From Motilimonas pumila (lineage in GTDB: Bacteria; Pseudomonadota; Gammaproteobacteria; Enterobacterales; CBDFNC01), in assembly GCF_003596335.1 (NCBI RefSeq), contig NZ_QZCH01000014.1, forward strand, positions 1 through 64,000: a stretch of DNA of 64,000 nucleotides. Direction: 5' to 3'. Made by a program: the position numbers and the translations under genes. The stretch's first letter is position 1. The number at the start of each line of letters is the position of its first letter. Below the pieces are notes generated by a model, which was not told the origin of the DNA, ran no database searches, and saw nothing but the letters and a program-made list of their open reading frames with translations. This document shows positions 35,118-44,208 of this stretch, piece by piece.

Positions 35118-36295
35118 TGTATTTTGAATATGTAGCACGGCAAAAAGACGGCACCTTAGTCGACGGTTGGGTACCTGCAAAGCATAAACAACATGCCTCT
35201 GACGTGTTGAATTCGCGTGGTTTAAATGTGTTGGTTATCAAGCGCGGACTTACTCGGATCCCACTTAAGGTTTCACGAGAAGATCTGTTAACCGCTTTAA
35301 GAGAGCTGGCAAGCTTACGCGCCAGTGGCATGCCATTAGATAAAGCTATCTCTTCTCTTGCTAAAGTGGCCGAAAGTAAAGTATTGCGAAAAGCATGGAG
35401 CCAAATACTTGCAAGTTTAGAAAATGGTTTATCACTGTCGGATGCGATGGAAACCTTGCCTCACGTATTTCCACAATATGTTCCGCCAATGCTTCGCCTA
35501 GGCGAAGCAAACGGTGATTTGCCCGGTGCACTTTACAGTGTGGCTGAGCGGGTTGAGCGAGAAGAAAATTTGTTGAGTGAAGTCCGCAGTGCATTGACTT
35601 ATCCGGCATTTTTATTATTCATTAGCTTTGCCATTATGTTATTTCTATTCTCTTACGTGCTGCCAAACTTCAAGAGTATGGTTGAAGGTAAAGATAATGA
35701 TACGGCACTAGCAAGCTTGATTGCTGTGTCTGACTGGGTTAATACCAACTTTGATTTTATTCTTTTGGGGCTCATGATAATGGTGAGCTTACTTTGGTAT
35801 TTCAATCATAGAGGAATATTACAAGCCAAGCTGTTTTCGCTGTTAACCTACTTGCCTTTTACCAAACGTTTGCTTTTGGCATGGGATATTGTGCAATTTT
35901 CTAGTAGTATGCAACGTCTACTTAGCTCTGGTGTAGAGCTCGTGGAAGGCGTTGAGCTGTCTACTGAGAGCTTAGCGAGCGCTTCATTAAAGAAGCGGCT
36001 TGAAGACGTCATCATAAAAGTAAAACAAGGAAGTTCGCTGGCTGCTGCCATGTCTCAGCTTAAGGTTTTCCCTGATATGGTCTTGCAAATGATCCACACG
36101 GGTGAGGCAGGGGCAAATTTAGGCCAAAGTTTTGGTGAAATAAACACGCTATACGAAAGACGCTTGAAATTAGGCTTACATCAGGTTGTCACGTTATTAG
36201 AGCCTGCGGTTATCGTTTTTATGGGCGGTCTAATCGGTTCTATTATGGTCGTGATTATTTCAGGTATTATATCCGTCAATGAAATTTCTCTTTAA
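35117..36295 (+). CDS. gspF: Type II secretion inner-membrane protein GspF
   Basis: The 392-residue platform protein has two T2SF repeats. The first, FxTxLRELASLRASGMPLDKAI, starts near residue 57 and the second, QFSSSMQRLLSSGVELVEGVEL, near 260. Three membrane segments are present (about 165-190, 210-230 and 365-388). GEANGDLPGAL and GEAGANLGQSF are the conserved GE-G motifs of each repeat. The GTG start shares one base with the gspE stop. It couples the ATPase to the pseudopilus. Confidence 0.94.
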   Translation: MYFEYVARQKDGTLVDGWVPAKHKQHASDVLNSRGLNVLVIKRGLTRIPLKVSREDLLTALRELASLRASGMPLDKAISSLAKVAESKVLRKAWSQILASLENGLSLSDAMETLPHVFPQYVPPMLRLGEANGDLPGALYSVAERVEREENLLSEVRSALTYPAFLLFISFAIMLFLFSYVLPNFKSMVEGKDNDTALASLIAVSDWVNTNFDFILLGLMIMVSLLWYFNHRGILQAKLFSLLTYLPFTKRLLLAWDIVQFSSSMQRLLSSGVELVEGVELSTESLASASLKKRLEDVIIKVKQGSSLAAAMSQLKVFPDMVLQMIHTGEAGANLGQSFGEINTLYERRLKLGLHQVVTLLEPAVIVFMGGLIGSIMVVIISGIISVNEISL

Positions 36296-36308
36296 GGGTT
36301 TTACAAAT

Positions 36309-36716
36309 ATGAAAAAACGCACTTCGGGCTTCACGCTCATCGAAATGCTAGTGGTATTAGTGCTTATCTCACTGTTAGCCGGCTTAGTTGGACCAAGACT
36401 CTTCCAACAAGTGGGTGGCTCAAAAACAAAAGTTGCAGCGGCTCAAGTGGAGCTCTTAACTTCTGCGCTAAATACCTACCGCTTAGACGTAGGTGAGGCC
36501 CCTACTACCGAGCAAGGTTTAAGTGCATTGATGAGTGCGCCTAATGCTGCAAGAGGTTGGAATGGCCCTTACCTGACAAAAGATGTACCAGTAGACCCTT
36601 GGAATCGCCCTTACATCTATGAGCTTAAAGCAAACGGTGATTTTGCCCTGTACTCTTTTGGCCGCGATGGCAGTAAAGGTGGAGAGGGCGAAGATCAAGA
36701 TGTTGGCTTATTTTAG
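36309..36716 (+). CDS. gspG: Major pseudopilin GspG
   Basis: The major pseudopilin, 135 residues from ATG 36309. That start gives the short basic leader MKKRTSG before the cleavage site G/FTLIEMLVVL, while an ATG 30 bases upstream would add an atypical leader and overlap gspF. Glu+5 is present. The C-terminal domain has the GspG signature DVGEAPTTEQGLSAL, GPYLTKDVPVDPWNRPY and the calcium-site loop FGRDGSKGGEGEDQDV. It needs prepilin peptidase (GspO/PilD), which is not encoded in this window. Confidence 0.95.
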   Translation: MKKRTSGFTLIEMLVVLVLISLLAGLVGPRLFQQVGGSKTKVAAAQVELLTSALNTYRLDVGEAPTTEQGLSALMSAPNAARGWNGPYLTKDVPVDPWNRPYIYELKANGDFALYSFGRDGSKGGEGEDQDVGLF

Positions 36717-36756
36717 CCAATCATTCCCTACTGATATTCCTGTAGAGTAATACATA

Positions 36757-37155
36757 GTGTTTCGCAAACATGCTGGCTTCACCATGATAGAGTTATTGGT
36801 GGTGCTTGCGCTTATCGGTTTGATTGCCGGCATTGCGCTGCCTCGATTATGGGGGCAAGTGACAAAAGCGCAGCAGCGACAAGCTGTTGAAAATATCTGG
36901 TCACTGACCTTTAGCAATATTCGAGCTGAACTGAGAAGCGGACGTGCGGTAGCTTTAGACGCAGACTTCGTCCGCCAGGCAACGGCAAAGCGTGAACAAC
37001 TTGAGCAGTGGCAAGTAGAAGTGCCTGTGGCTATCGTATATCGCCCTCATAAAGTAACCACGGGTGGAGATATATACTTATCTGACCAAGAAGGCGCAAG
37101 CTGGTTAATTAATATCTCCCGCCTTGACGGGCATGTGGAAATACGTCAGCGATGA
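36757..37155 (+). CDS. gspH: Minor pseudopilin GspH
   Basis: A 132-residue pseudopilin from a GTG start: leader VFRKHAG, then FTMIELLVVLALIGLIAGIALP with Glu+5. The position between gspG and gspI and the loosely conserved C-terminal beta domain fit GspH, a pseudopilus tip/shaft protein. It overlaps gspI by four bases. The gene is shorter than typical GspH (about 170), and only the N-terminal helix gives firm family identity. Confidence 0.82.
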   Translation: MFRKHAGFTMIELLVVLALIGLIAGIALPRLWGQVTKAQQRQAVENIWSLTFSNIRAELRSGRAVALDADFVRQATAKREQLEQWQVEVPVAIVYRPHKVTTGGDIYLSDQEGASWLINISRLDGHVEIRQR

Positions 37156-37556
37156 AATGCAATCGAGGCTTTACGCTGATAGAGGTGTTGGTAGCATCTG
37201 TGGTTCTCGTGGCGCTGTTGTCTGCATTGTTGCCTTTATTTGACCAATCTAACTTGAGCACACAAAAAGCCATCGAGAGTAATGCAAAGGTCGCGCTCGA
37301 ACGAAATATTTTCAATAGCATTAAAACCATCAACCCCCATCAAGAGTCTCGTGGCAGGGGGCAGGTTGGCCGTACCCATTACACCTGGGCCAGCAAAGCT
37401 ATCACGCCGGAAGTTCCAGTCAGATTAGATAAAATCTCTGTCGGCAGAGATCGCATCATAAGGCTTTATCTCGTCACAGTGAATGTATCTCCAGCAGAGG
37501 AAACGCGCTTCAAACCTTGGCAGTTCCAATTTGAGCAAATCGGCTGGGAGTCGTGA
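37152..37556 (+). CDS. gspI: Minor pseudopilin GspI
   Basis: The 134-residue pseudopilin has the short leader MKCNRG and then FTLIEVLVASVVLVALLSAL with Glu+5. GspI nucleates the pseudopilus tip with GspJ and GspK. Order and size support the call. It overlaps gspH by four bases and gspJ by one (TGATG). Confidence 0.85.
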   Translation: MKCNRGFTLIEVLVASVVLVALLSALLPLFDQSNLSTQKAIESNAKVALERNIFNSIKTINPHQESRGRGQVGRTHYTWASKAITPEVPVRLDKISVGRDRIIRLYLVTVNVSPAEETRFKPWQFQFEQIGWES

Positions 37557-38260
37557 TGCGTCAAAAAGGTTTTACCCTGATTGAAATGTTGGTGGCATTA
37601 TCTATTTTCTCAAGCGTGATGGGGTTAGCTTTATACGCATATGAGCAAGGTCGGTCTACTTGGGCTCGAAGCCTTGCTCGAGGAGCTGATGAGTTAAGGC
37701 TAATACAGCGTGAGCAATGGCTACGATTAACGTTTGAACAAAGTGTAGCGGCGCCATTTCGGGATACTCGTACTTTTAGTTCCTTTCCTTATTTTTATGG
37801 TAATAGCCGACAGGTATCTTTTTTAAGCGCTGCGCCAATTTTTCAAGGACCGGGTAAGGTTGCGGTGGTTGAGCTAAAAGCGGAGCAGCGCGATAAGCGT
37901 TGGACACTTTATTACCGCGAACAGCTTGGAGCAGACCCCCAACGTGGTATTTATCTGAGTGATGTTGACTGGTTTCCGTTGTTGACAGATTTAAATTCGG
38001 TCGAATTTGTTTACGAAGCGGATATCCATATGCCTTTTAGCGGTTCTTTGGGTGATTTAGAACAGAATAAACGGAGGTACTATCGTGATAGACCTGATTG
38101 GATTAATTACTTTGAAAGTAATTTTGAAGAAGGCATTCCAAGACGGGTTATGATCAGGTTTGTCAATAAAGAAGGTTTGTTATTCGAGTGGTTTTTTAGT
38201 CTTGCGCGTTATTCCGATGTGTTAGAGCCTGTTTACCGGCCATGGGATAAAAACCAATGA
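37556..38260 (+). CDS. gspJ: Minor pseudopilin GspJ
   Basis: A 234-residue pseudopilin starting at ATG 37556 (a GTG three bases earlier is in frame). Leader MRQKG, then FTLIEMLVALSIFSSVMGLAL with Glu+5. The remaining 200 residues contain a large beta domain with RGIYLSDVDWFPLL and LNSVEFVYEAD, where GspJ normally has its LVPGVxxxxFRYYD block. It forms the tip complex with GspI and GspK. It overlaps gspK by four bases. Confidence 0.87.
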   Translation: MRQKGFTLIEMLVALSIFSSVMGLALYAYEQGRSTWARSLARGADELRLIQREQWLRLTFEQSVAAPFRDTRTFSSFPYFYGNSRQVSFLSAAPIFQGPGKVAVVELKAEQRDKRWTLYYREQLGADPQRGIYLSDVDWFPLLTDLNSVEFVYEADIHMPFSGSLGDLEQNKRRYYRDRPDWINYFESNFEEGIPRRVMIRFVNKEGLLFEWFFSLARYSDVLEPVYRPWDKNQ

Positions 38261-39150
38261 GGCCATTTAATACAGTCTCAAGCTGCTTGTTACAAAAAGG
38301 CGCAGTATTACCTTTAACACTGATTATTCTGGCCATTTTGAGTATTTTAGCCATGACTCTGAGTCAACGAGCCGCTGGCTATTTGGATACTGCGGTGGAT
38401 TATAAAAAACAATGGCAAGCAGAATTAACGATTCATAATGCCGAGCAAAGGGTGTTATTAACGCTCATTGCGGGGGACTTTAAACCTGGTCGTATAGATA
38501 TAGGTAATACTCGTTTACCCATTTATGGCAAACCTTACAAGCTAAGCAATGGTGTGATGGTAAAGGTGCAAGATGAGGCTGGCATATTAAATATTTTGCA
38601 TGCACGGCAAAAAGACGTCATAAGCCTGTTCAGAAATTTAGGGTATGGTACAGTATCAGCCTCTTTGGCTGCAGAGGCATTTGCTTGGCAGAATCCAAGT
38701 TCAAATTATACAAGCTCTGATAACGCGAGGGGGTTCCCATATCGCTCTCAAGATGAATTTTTAGAGTTAACACAAATGAAGCCAGAGCTGTTTAATGGTA
38801 GAGGCCACAACGCTCTAGCAATTAAAGACTATTTATTAGCGGCTGGCCCAGGGTGGTTAAATTATGCTGCAATGCCTGAGGTGATTCTTCGCTCAGTGAT
38901 GAGTGTGAAGCAAGAAGAGTTGCAACAAATAAATACTTTAAGAGAAAGAGGCCGCTGGCGTGAGTTAGAAATGATGATGCGGCGCTTAGGCATGTATGGT
39001 GATGGTTTGGAGTTTACCCCAAGCCCAAATTTTGTTGTAAATTATGAAGTTGATGGCTTTAGAGCAAAAGGTAATTACAAGTTGGTTACCGCGAGTCATG
39101 TGTTATTTGAAAAAAGAATCTGGCAATTCCCAGATCAGGATAGATTTTAA
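38257..39150 (+). CDS. gspK: Minor pseudopilin GspK
   Basis: The 297-residue tip pseudopilin has an N-terminal helix KGAVLPLTLIILAILSILAMTL that lacks Glu+5, as is normal for GspK. The large domain includes VQDEAGILNILHA, the family's conserved DxxGxxNxN-like block, and FPYRSQDEFLEL. GspK caps the pseudopilus and may gate substrate recruitment. It overlaps gspJ by four bases and is followed two bases later by gspL. Confidence 0.87.
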   Translation: MRPFNTVSSCLLQKGAVLPLTLIILAILSILAMTLSQRAAGYLDTAVDYKKQWQAELTIHNAEQRVLLTLIAGDFKPGRIDIGNTRLPIYGKPYKLSNGVMVKVQDEAGILNILHARQKDVISLFRNLGYGTVSASLAAEAFAWQNPSSNYTSSDNARGFPYRSQDEFLELTQMKPELFNGRGHNALAIKDYLLAAGPGWLNYAAMPEVILRSVMSVKQEELQQINTLRERGRWRELEMMMRRLGMYGDGLEFTPSPNFVVNYEVDGFRAKGNYKLVTASHVLFEKRIWQFPDQDRF

Positions 39151-39152
39151 TA

Positions 39153-40256
39153 ATGAAGTTTTCGCTCCAATCGACATACTTTTGCCGCCTTGCTGCAAAC
39201 GGCAAAGTAGTTGATGTGCCTCAATCGGTGAAACCCTTTGATCGTGTAATCATGCTTATCCCTCAGTCCTGCCTGCTATATAAAGAGCTAGAGTATGACT
39301 TAGAATATGTGTCACGGGCTGAGCTAGATGAATGCGTGGATAATGACCTTAAGCAAGTAACACCTTGGCCCCATTATAATAAGTACTTTCTATCACAAAA
39401 ATCAGCCGATAAATGGTTAGTAAAGGTATGGATCTGGCCTCAAGTTGAACAAGAAATAGTTACGCATCAAATACCTGAAATGGCCTTTCACCTCGGTTGT
39501 ATGAAACCTGGTAGCTTATATTGCTGGAAAGATGGTGAGCTAGAGTTTGCATCGTTACGCCAAACTAATGGCCTGCCAAGCCAAGTTTGGGCGTTGCATC
39601 AACCTCATCAGTTACGTCGGTTCCTCAGTTGGTTACAACAAGCGCCTGACATAGAGGGGATCTATTTAGACGGAGTTGAATTACCAGAAACAGTTTCACA
39701 GCCTATCATTTCTTCGAAGAAAGCAATGGCTGAGTTTTCTTGGCTAAAAGCGGGCCAAAAAGAAAATGCGATTGATATTTCATCGCCTTGGGGCTTAAAG
39801 AAATTATGGACGAGTTGCGCCGTTTTGTTTTTAGTATGGTCTCTTGCCACATTTGGTCTGTTTTATTGGCAAACGACGCAGCTTGAATATAGCGCTCAAA
39901 GTGATTCGATGCAGTTACAACAATTACAAAGGCAGCGCAGCGAGCTTAATACCTTCGTCAGTACCGTTGATGCGGTGATCATAGAAAGAGCAAGGCAGCA
40001 AAGATTTAAGTACATTATGCAGTCTTTGTCTGATGAATTGCCAAAAGATATTGTGTTGACACGAATCAATTACAGTTATGACAAGGTTGAGTTAGAAGGC
40101 ACATCAAACAACACAAATGGTTTACTTGAGTTATTGGAAAGCATGCCGCGAGTCGCAAGTGCTACGTTTACCAGCGATATTGTCAGCACCAAATCCGGCA
40201 AGCAGCGCTTTGCGGTTGAATTGACGTTACAACAAGGTGAAGTTGACGATGTTTGA
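39153..40256 (+). CDS. gspL: Type II secretion protein GspL-like
   Basis: A 367-residue inner-membrane assembly protein. The first 210 residues are cytoplasmic and diverged from the actin-like domain of GspL. One membrane segment (about 216-238, SCAVLFLVWSLATFGLFYW) follows. The periplasmic part has a coiled stretch and a PilN/GspL ferredoxin-like domain (LPKDIVLTRINYSYDKVELEG). It links GspE to GspM and GspC. The sequence is diverged, and the call rests largely on architecture and operon position. It overlaps gspM by eight bases. Confidence 0.75.
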   Translation: MKFSLQSTYFCRLAANGKVVDVPQSVKPFDRVIMLIPQSCLLYKELEYDLEYVSRAELDECVDNDLKQVTPWPHYNKYFLSQKSADKWLVKVWIWPQVEQEIVTHQIPEMAFHLGCMKPGSLYCWKDGELEFASLRQTNGLPSQVWALHQPHQLRRFLSWLQQAPDIEGIYLDGVELPETVSQPIISSKKAMAEFSWLKAGQKENAIDISSPWGLKKLWTSCAVLFLVWSLATFGLFYWQTTQLEYSAQSDSMQLQQLQRQRSELNTFVSTVDAVIIERARQQRFKYIMQSLSDELPKDIVLTRINYSYDKVELEGTSNNTNGLLELLESMPRVASATFTSDIVSTKSGKQRFAVELTLQQGEVDDV

Positions 40257-40878
40257 GCAACTTAAGCAACAATTTGAGTCTAGCGGCTATAAAGAAGAAT
40301 TAGAAAAGCCCATGGTACAGTGGGGCGGGTTTGTTTCTGCTCTCATTATCGTGTGGGCGCTGTTAGTGCAGCCTATTCTAGATTGGCGCCAGCAAACACT
40401 GGATGAACTGGCACAAGCGCAATTACAGCGGGGTAAAGAAGCCAGCTTGTTACATTCTCAAGCTGAGTTGCAAAAAGCCTTGACTCATTATCAAAGGTGG
40501 CTAACCAGCAGCAAGGAAGGGTATTTGAAAGGTCGCTCTGAAGGCGCCGCTACTTCCAGCTTGGTTGTATTACTGGAAAAGAAATTTAAACCGCTTGATA
40601 TCAGTTTTAGCTCTCGTCGCTTTGTGCCGGCAGTTGTGGTGCCTTGGGTGGGCGAAAAGATAGAATCACGCTGGGTATTTAAAGGCCCTGCTGACAAACT
40701 GATCGATTTTGTGCATCAGGTTTCTGGCCATGCACCTGAGGTGTTGGTTATAGATAAGGCTGAGTTTCGTCGCACGGCCAATAATCAGTTTGAATTATCG
40801 ATGAACATATATGGCTTTAAAGCGATGGCTGAAAGAGACTTGATTGCACAGAGTCGAGAGCTGGAGGCAGAGCGATGA
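40249..40878 (+). CDS. gspM: Type II secretion protein GspM-like
   Basis: A 209-residue bitopic protein from ATG 40249, chosen for the AAGGTGA ribosome site and the small overlap. One membrane segment (about 25-41, WGGFVSALIIVWALLVQP) is followed by a periplasmic coiled coil (LDELAQAQLQRGKEASLLHSQ) and a small alpha/beta domain. This matches GspM or PilO, partners of GspL/PilN. It overlaps the next gene by four bases. Identity rests on position and topology. Confidence 0.72.
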   Translation: MFEQLKQQFESSGYKEELEKPMVQWGGFVSALIIVWALLVQPILDWRQQTLDELAQAQLQRGKEASLLHSQAELQKALTHYQRWLTSSKEGYLKGRSEGAATSSLVVLLEKKFKPLDISFSSRRFVPAVVVPWVGEKIESRWVFKGPADKLIDFVHQVSGHAPEVLVIDKAEFRRTANNQFELSMNIYGFKAMAERDLIAQSRELEAER

Positions 40879-41345
40879 AGCCAAATATTGTATTAAATAT
40901 TGGTTACGTATTTGGTTTTTTTATGGTGGCAACCCTTGTTTTTGGAGACTATCAAACCCTTAATCCGGAACGTTCTAGCTCATTAAGGCAGTACGACATC
41001 CCGCCAAAATTTGAACAAAATAATTATCAAAAACCGACATCCAATTTATTTGTGGCAAATAGACAATGGGGTGAAGCGGATGATAAAGCGCCTAAAGTTG
41101 AAACTAAGCCGGTAAAGAAAAAGGTTGACCCTACCAAATGGTATTTACGCGCCATTGCGATGCAACAAGGAGAGTATGTTGCTTGGATAGAAAGGCCTGG
41201 TCTTAAGCCAAAATTTAAAGGCTACAAAGCCGGTGAGAAATTGCCGGATGGCCAAGTGATAAAAGCAGTTAACAAGCACGATTTAGCTTTATCTGGCGCT
41301 AAGCCGGGTAAATCAGAGTCGAATAAACTTTTTCCAATTAAATAG
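40875..41345 (+). CDS. gspC: Short GspC-like inner-membrane protein
   Basis: The 156-residue protein has one N-terminal membrane segment (about 7-24) and a proline-rich linker. Residues about 85-145 resemble the HR domain that contacts the secretin: WYLRAIAMQQGEYVAWIER, GYKAGEKLPDGQVIKAV and HDLALSG. Classical GspC proteins also carry a PDZ domain, which is absent, as in some reduced systems. It lies directly before the secretin gene. PilP-like identity is the alternative. Confidence 0.6.
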   Translation: MKPNIVLNIGYVFGFFMVATLVFGDYQTLNPERSSSLRQYDIPPKFEQNNYQKPTSNLFVANRQWGEADDKAPKVETKPVKKKVDPTKWYLRAIAMQQGEYVAWIERPGLKPKFKGYKAGEKLPDGQVIKAVNKHDLALSGAKPGKSESNKLFPIK

Positions 41346-41352
41346 AAAATAA

Positions 41353-43452
41353 GTGCTCTTAAAGATGATGTTTAAAAACGCCTGTACAGTTCTATTCCCC
41401 TTTGCTTTTATAGTGGGGTGTGTGTCTACTACCACTCCGACTATTACCAAGACGCAGGATATGGACAGAACCATATCGACTGAGAGTATTATTCAAGAGT
41501 CTCAAGCGGAATTAGAACAACCAAAATCGACAACAACCAAATCTGCCTCGGTGGCGTCTGCACCATTACTGAGAGCGTCGCAGCAACTCAGCAATACCAA
41601 CAGTTTGCAGTTGCCTGCTGAGAATGTCACCTTAAATGCGGATAAAATGGCGCTGCCTGCATTTGTAAACCTAGCTTTGGGTGAAGTGCTGCAACTCAAT
41701 TACGGTGTCGACCCTGCTGTCACTAAAAATAAAGCCAAGGTGACTTTGCGGGTCAATGAACCCGTCTCTTCCGCACGCTTACTTGGTTTGGTAGAAGAAG
41801 TGTTGCAGTTAAACGGCGTCTCTTTATTGGACAACGAAGGCTTTATTAATGTAGTGCCCAATAATAAAGCCAATAACCGTGCGCCAGAGTTTGTCAATGA
41901 CACTATTGCTCCTAAGCTAAAATACGGCAAAGTCGTAGAAATTGTGCCTGTTTATTACCTGCCTCTTACAGAAGCGAGCCAAGTTGCCTCACGTTTGCTT
42001 AAGCCATCTGGCGGTACCGTATTGATGCAATTGAACCTCAACTCTCTTGTCGTGATTGCTAAAAAGTCTGAAATAGACCGATTACAAGATATGTTACACC
42101 GCTTAGACGTACCGGCTGCGGCGGGTACCTTCCTTGCTTCGATTCGACCTGCTTATGTGCCCGTTGAAGAGTTGATTCCTGACCTAACGCAAGCTTTAAA
42201 AGCAGCGGGCGTGCCTATTACTTTAAATGCGGGTACTCGTGGCGTAGTTATTTACCCACTAAGTAATAATACTTTTATCTTGTCTTCCACTACTGAAGCC
42301 TGGATGAATTATGCCAAAGCTTGGGTCAGGCAGTTGGATAAACCTATGCCAACGCAAAGCGGCAGCGACGGTATTTATACCTATTTTATGAAAAACACCT
42401 CTGCCAAAGACGTCTATGGCGTAATTTCTAAAGTATTTGGTCAAGGTGGGTCTTCAGCTAAAGGGGATTCGCAGAAAAAAGCAGAAAACCGATCGGATAC
42501 TAATACTGGTAGAGATTCTACCTTGAATATCTCTAGTATCAATGCCGATTACAAAGCGCCCGAGCGACCAAGTCGAGACAGCGCGGCGATTGTGTCGGAT
42601 GATTATCGTATTGTGGTAGATGACATTCGTAACTCGCTTATTTTTGTTGGTAAATACCAAGACTATAAGCGTGTGATAGACCTGCTAGAAGTGGTGGACA
42701 GAAGGCCACGACAGGTATTGCTAGAAGCATTAATTTTATCGGTAGACTTAAGTGAAGGCTTTAACTTTAATAGCAATTTTAAAGTGAGCGACAGTATTGC
42801 CGACGGCGATAAAGTACTTAATGTCGGTGGCGGCTCTTTGTCGTTTGCCGGCTCATTTAACAATGTAGAAGCGTCTTTAACTGCAAACATGAGCAACGGT
42901 AACACTAAAATATTGTCAAGCCCTCGGCTTATCGCCATGGACCAAGAAACCGCTTCTATCAATGTGGGCGATCAAGTGTCGGTGAAAACCGGAGAAATAG
43001 GGGACGGCGGTGATAACGGCAACATTACCAGTTCTTATAAATATGTGGATACTGGTGTTAAGCTCGAAATTACTCCCTCTATTAATGAGTCAGGAGTCGT
43101 GGAGCTCGATATTAACCAAGAAGTCAGCAATGCGGCTGCCGCTTCTGGCGATGATAACCCTAAAATTCAGCGAAATGCAATTCAAACTAAGGTTGCGGTG
43201 GAAAGTGGGCAAACTATTTTTATGGGTGGCTTAATCCGCACTGACAGCATTGAATCTGTCAAAAAGGTACCCTTACTCGGTGATATACCTGGCTTGGGTT
43301 TATTATTCCAAGAAGTCTCCGACACCCTACAGCAAACCGAGATGGTCATGATGATAACTCCTCATATTCTTTATAATCGTGAAGATGCTGACTTTTACAC
43401 AAATCAATTTAAAACGGTCAGTGGTTGGGAGCCGGTAGTAGAAAGCAAATAA
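41353..43452 (+). CDS. gspD: Type II secretion secretin GspD, probable lipoprotein
   Basis: The outer-membrane channel, 699 residues from GTG 41353; ATG codons at 41365 and 41368 are alternatives and leave the lipobox intact. The signal sequence ends in IVGC, a lipobox, so the secretin itself may be lipidated and self-target, replacing a separate pilotin. N-domains follow (NVTLNADKMALPAFVNLAL; VVEIVPVYYLPLTEASQVASRLL). The secretin core has RPRQVLLEALILSVDLSEGF, ANMSNGNTKILSSPRLIAMD, DTGVKLEITPSI and the C-terminal IFMGGLIRTD and VPLLGDIPGLGLLF. A terminator follows, closing the T2SS operon. Confidence 0.92.
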   Translation: MLLKMMFKNACTVLFPFAFIVGCVSTTTPTITKTQDMDRTISTESIIQESQAELEQPKSTTTKSASVASAPLLRASQQLSNTNSLQLPAENVTLNADKMALPAFVNLALGEVLQLNYGVDPAVTKNKAKVTLRVNEPVSSARLLGLVEEVLQLNGVSLLDNEGFINVVPNNKANNRAPEFVNDTIAPKLKYGKVVEIVPVYYLPLTEASQVASRLLKPSGGTVLMQLNLNSLVVIAKKSEIDRLQDMLHRLDVPAAAGTFLASIRPAYVPVEELIPDLTQALKAAGVPITLNAGTRGVVIYPLSNNTFILSSTTEAWMNYAKAWVRQLDKPMPTQSGSDGIYTYFMKNTSAKDVYGVISKVFGQGGSSAKGDSQKKAENRSDTNTGRDSTLNISSINADYKAPERPSRDSAAIVSDDYRIVVDDIRNSLIFVGKYQDYKRVIDLLEVVDRRPRQVLLEALILSVDLSEGFNFNSNFKVSDSIADGDKVLNVGGGSLSFAGSFNNVEASLTANMSNGNTKILSSPRLIAMDQETASINVGDQVSVKTGEIGDGGDNGNITSSYKYVDTGVKLEITPSINESGVVELDINQEVSNAAAASGDDNPKIQRNAIQTKVAVESGQTIFMGGLIRTDSIESVKKVPLLGDIPGLGLLFQEVSDTLQQTEMVMMITPHILYNREDADFYTNQFKTVSGWEPVVESK

Positions 43453-43475
43453 TAGAATAACATTTCCGCCGATGC

Positions 43476-43516
43476 AAAAATGGCTCAATAGCAGTAATGT
43501 TATTGAGCCATTTTTT
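43476..43516 (+). terminator. Rho-independent terminator after gspD
   Basis: AAAAATGGCTCAATA pairs with TATTGAGCCATTTTTT across a ten-base loop, forming a long stem with a terminal T-tract 24 bases after the secretin stop. The A-tract on the left lets it work in both directions, so it may also end the minus-strand HTH transcript. Confidence 0.92.
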
Positions 43517-43596
43517 ATGCGGTTTTGAGCGTATTTCGGGTTAAGTTTTGAACTAAGTTGAGTGGTAACCGGTCAAAAAATGACTTAGCCTGATCG

Positions 43597-44208
43597 CTAA
43601 CGCAGCTGATACTTTTTCAAAAGCCGATAAACGCGTTTGTGGTTGATAGGCTTGAAGCCGTCTAGCAGCAGGCGTCTGTTGACTTCTTGTGTCAGCTTTT
43701 TATAACCAAGGTGAGGCGTTTTTGTTATTTCTGCTTTCAAATAATGGATGTACATTAACTCCGAGGAAACATGAAGTTGACTGCTTCCTTCTTTTATCTG
43801 TTTCAGTCTTTGCGATAAGTAACCCCGAGAAATATTTAATACTTGGCATACATGGGCCGGTTTGAGCTGATATTCAACTACTAACACTAAAGCTACGCTT
43901 ATTGCGTCAAAGGTATATTGAGTCAATTCATTGTGCTTTTGCCTTAGGCTACGTTGCAATAGAATTTCTTGGTGACGCAACTGTTGTAATTCTGAGAAGA
44001 GCACAATGTACTCTTGTTTCATTGCTATGTGTGCTAAAAGCCGCTTTTGTAAATCTCCTTTCATATATTGTTTTTTCCAACGGTATAAGGTTGCCATTGT
44101 TAAACCTGTATCCGCTGCGAGCTCGACGAGAGGCCGATCATTGAGAGTGTGTTGCTCGATCAACTGGATCTTCTCTTCGGGAGTAAATCGCTTAATTAGA
44201 TGTGCCAT
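43597..44208 (-). CDS. IS3-type transposase-derived HTH protein lacking the catalytic domain
   Basis: The protein has 203 residues from ATG 44208 (an in-frame TTG at 44268 would add 20). The N terminus is an OrfA-like helix-turn-helix: KRFTPEEKIQLIEQHT, PLVELAADTGLTMATLYRW. A leucine-rich helix follows. The end matches the HTH_21 part of IS3 OrfB (HLGYKKLTQEVNRRL, then NHKRVYRLLKKYQL). The rve/DDE core that should follow is missing, and the frame stops cleanly there. It may be a truncated transposase or a DNA-binding protein co-opted as regulator of the adjacent surface-protein gene. The ATG lies inside the small upstream frame, suggesting coupling like orfA/orfB. Confidence 0.65.
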   Translation of the reverse strand: MAHLIKRFTPEEKIQLIEQHTLNDRPLVELAADTGLTMATLYRWKKQYMKGDLQKRLLAHIAMKQEYIVLFSELQQLRHQEILLQRSLRQKHNELTQYTFDAISVALVLVVEYQLKPAHVCQVLNISRGYLSQRLKQIKEGSSQLHVSSELMYIHYLKAEITKTPHLGYKKLTQEVNRRLLLDGFKPINHKRVYRLLKKYQLR

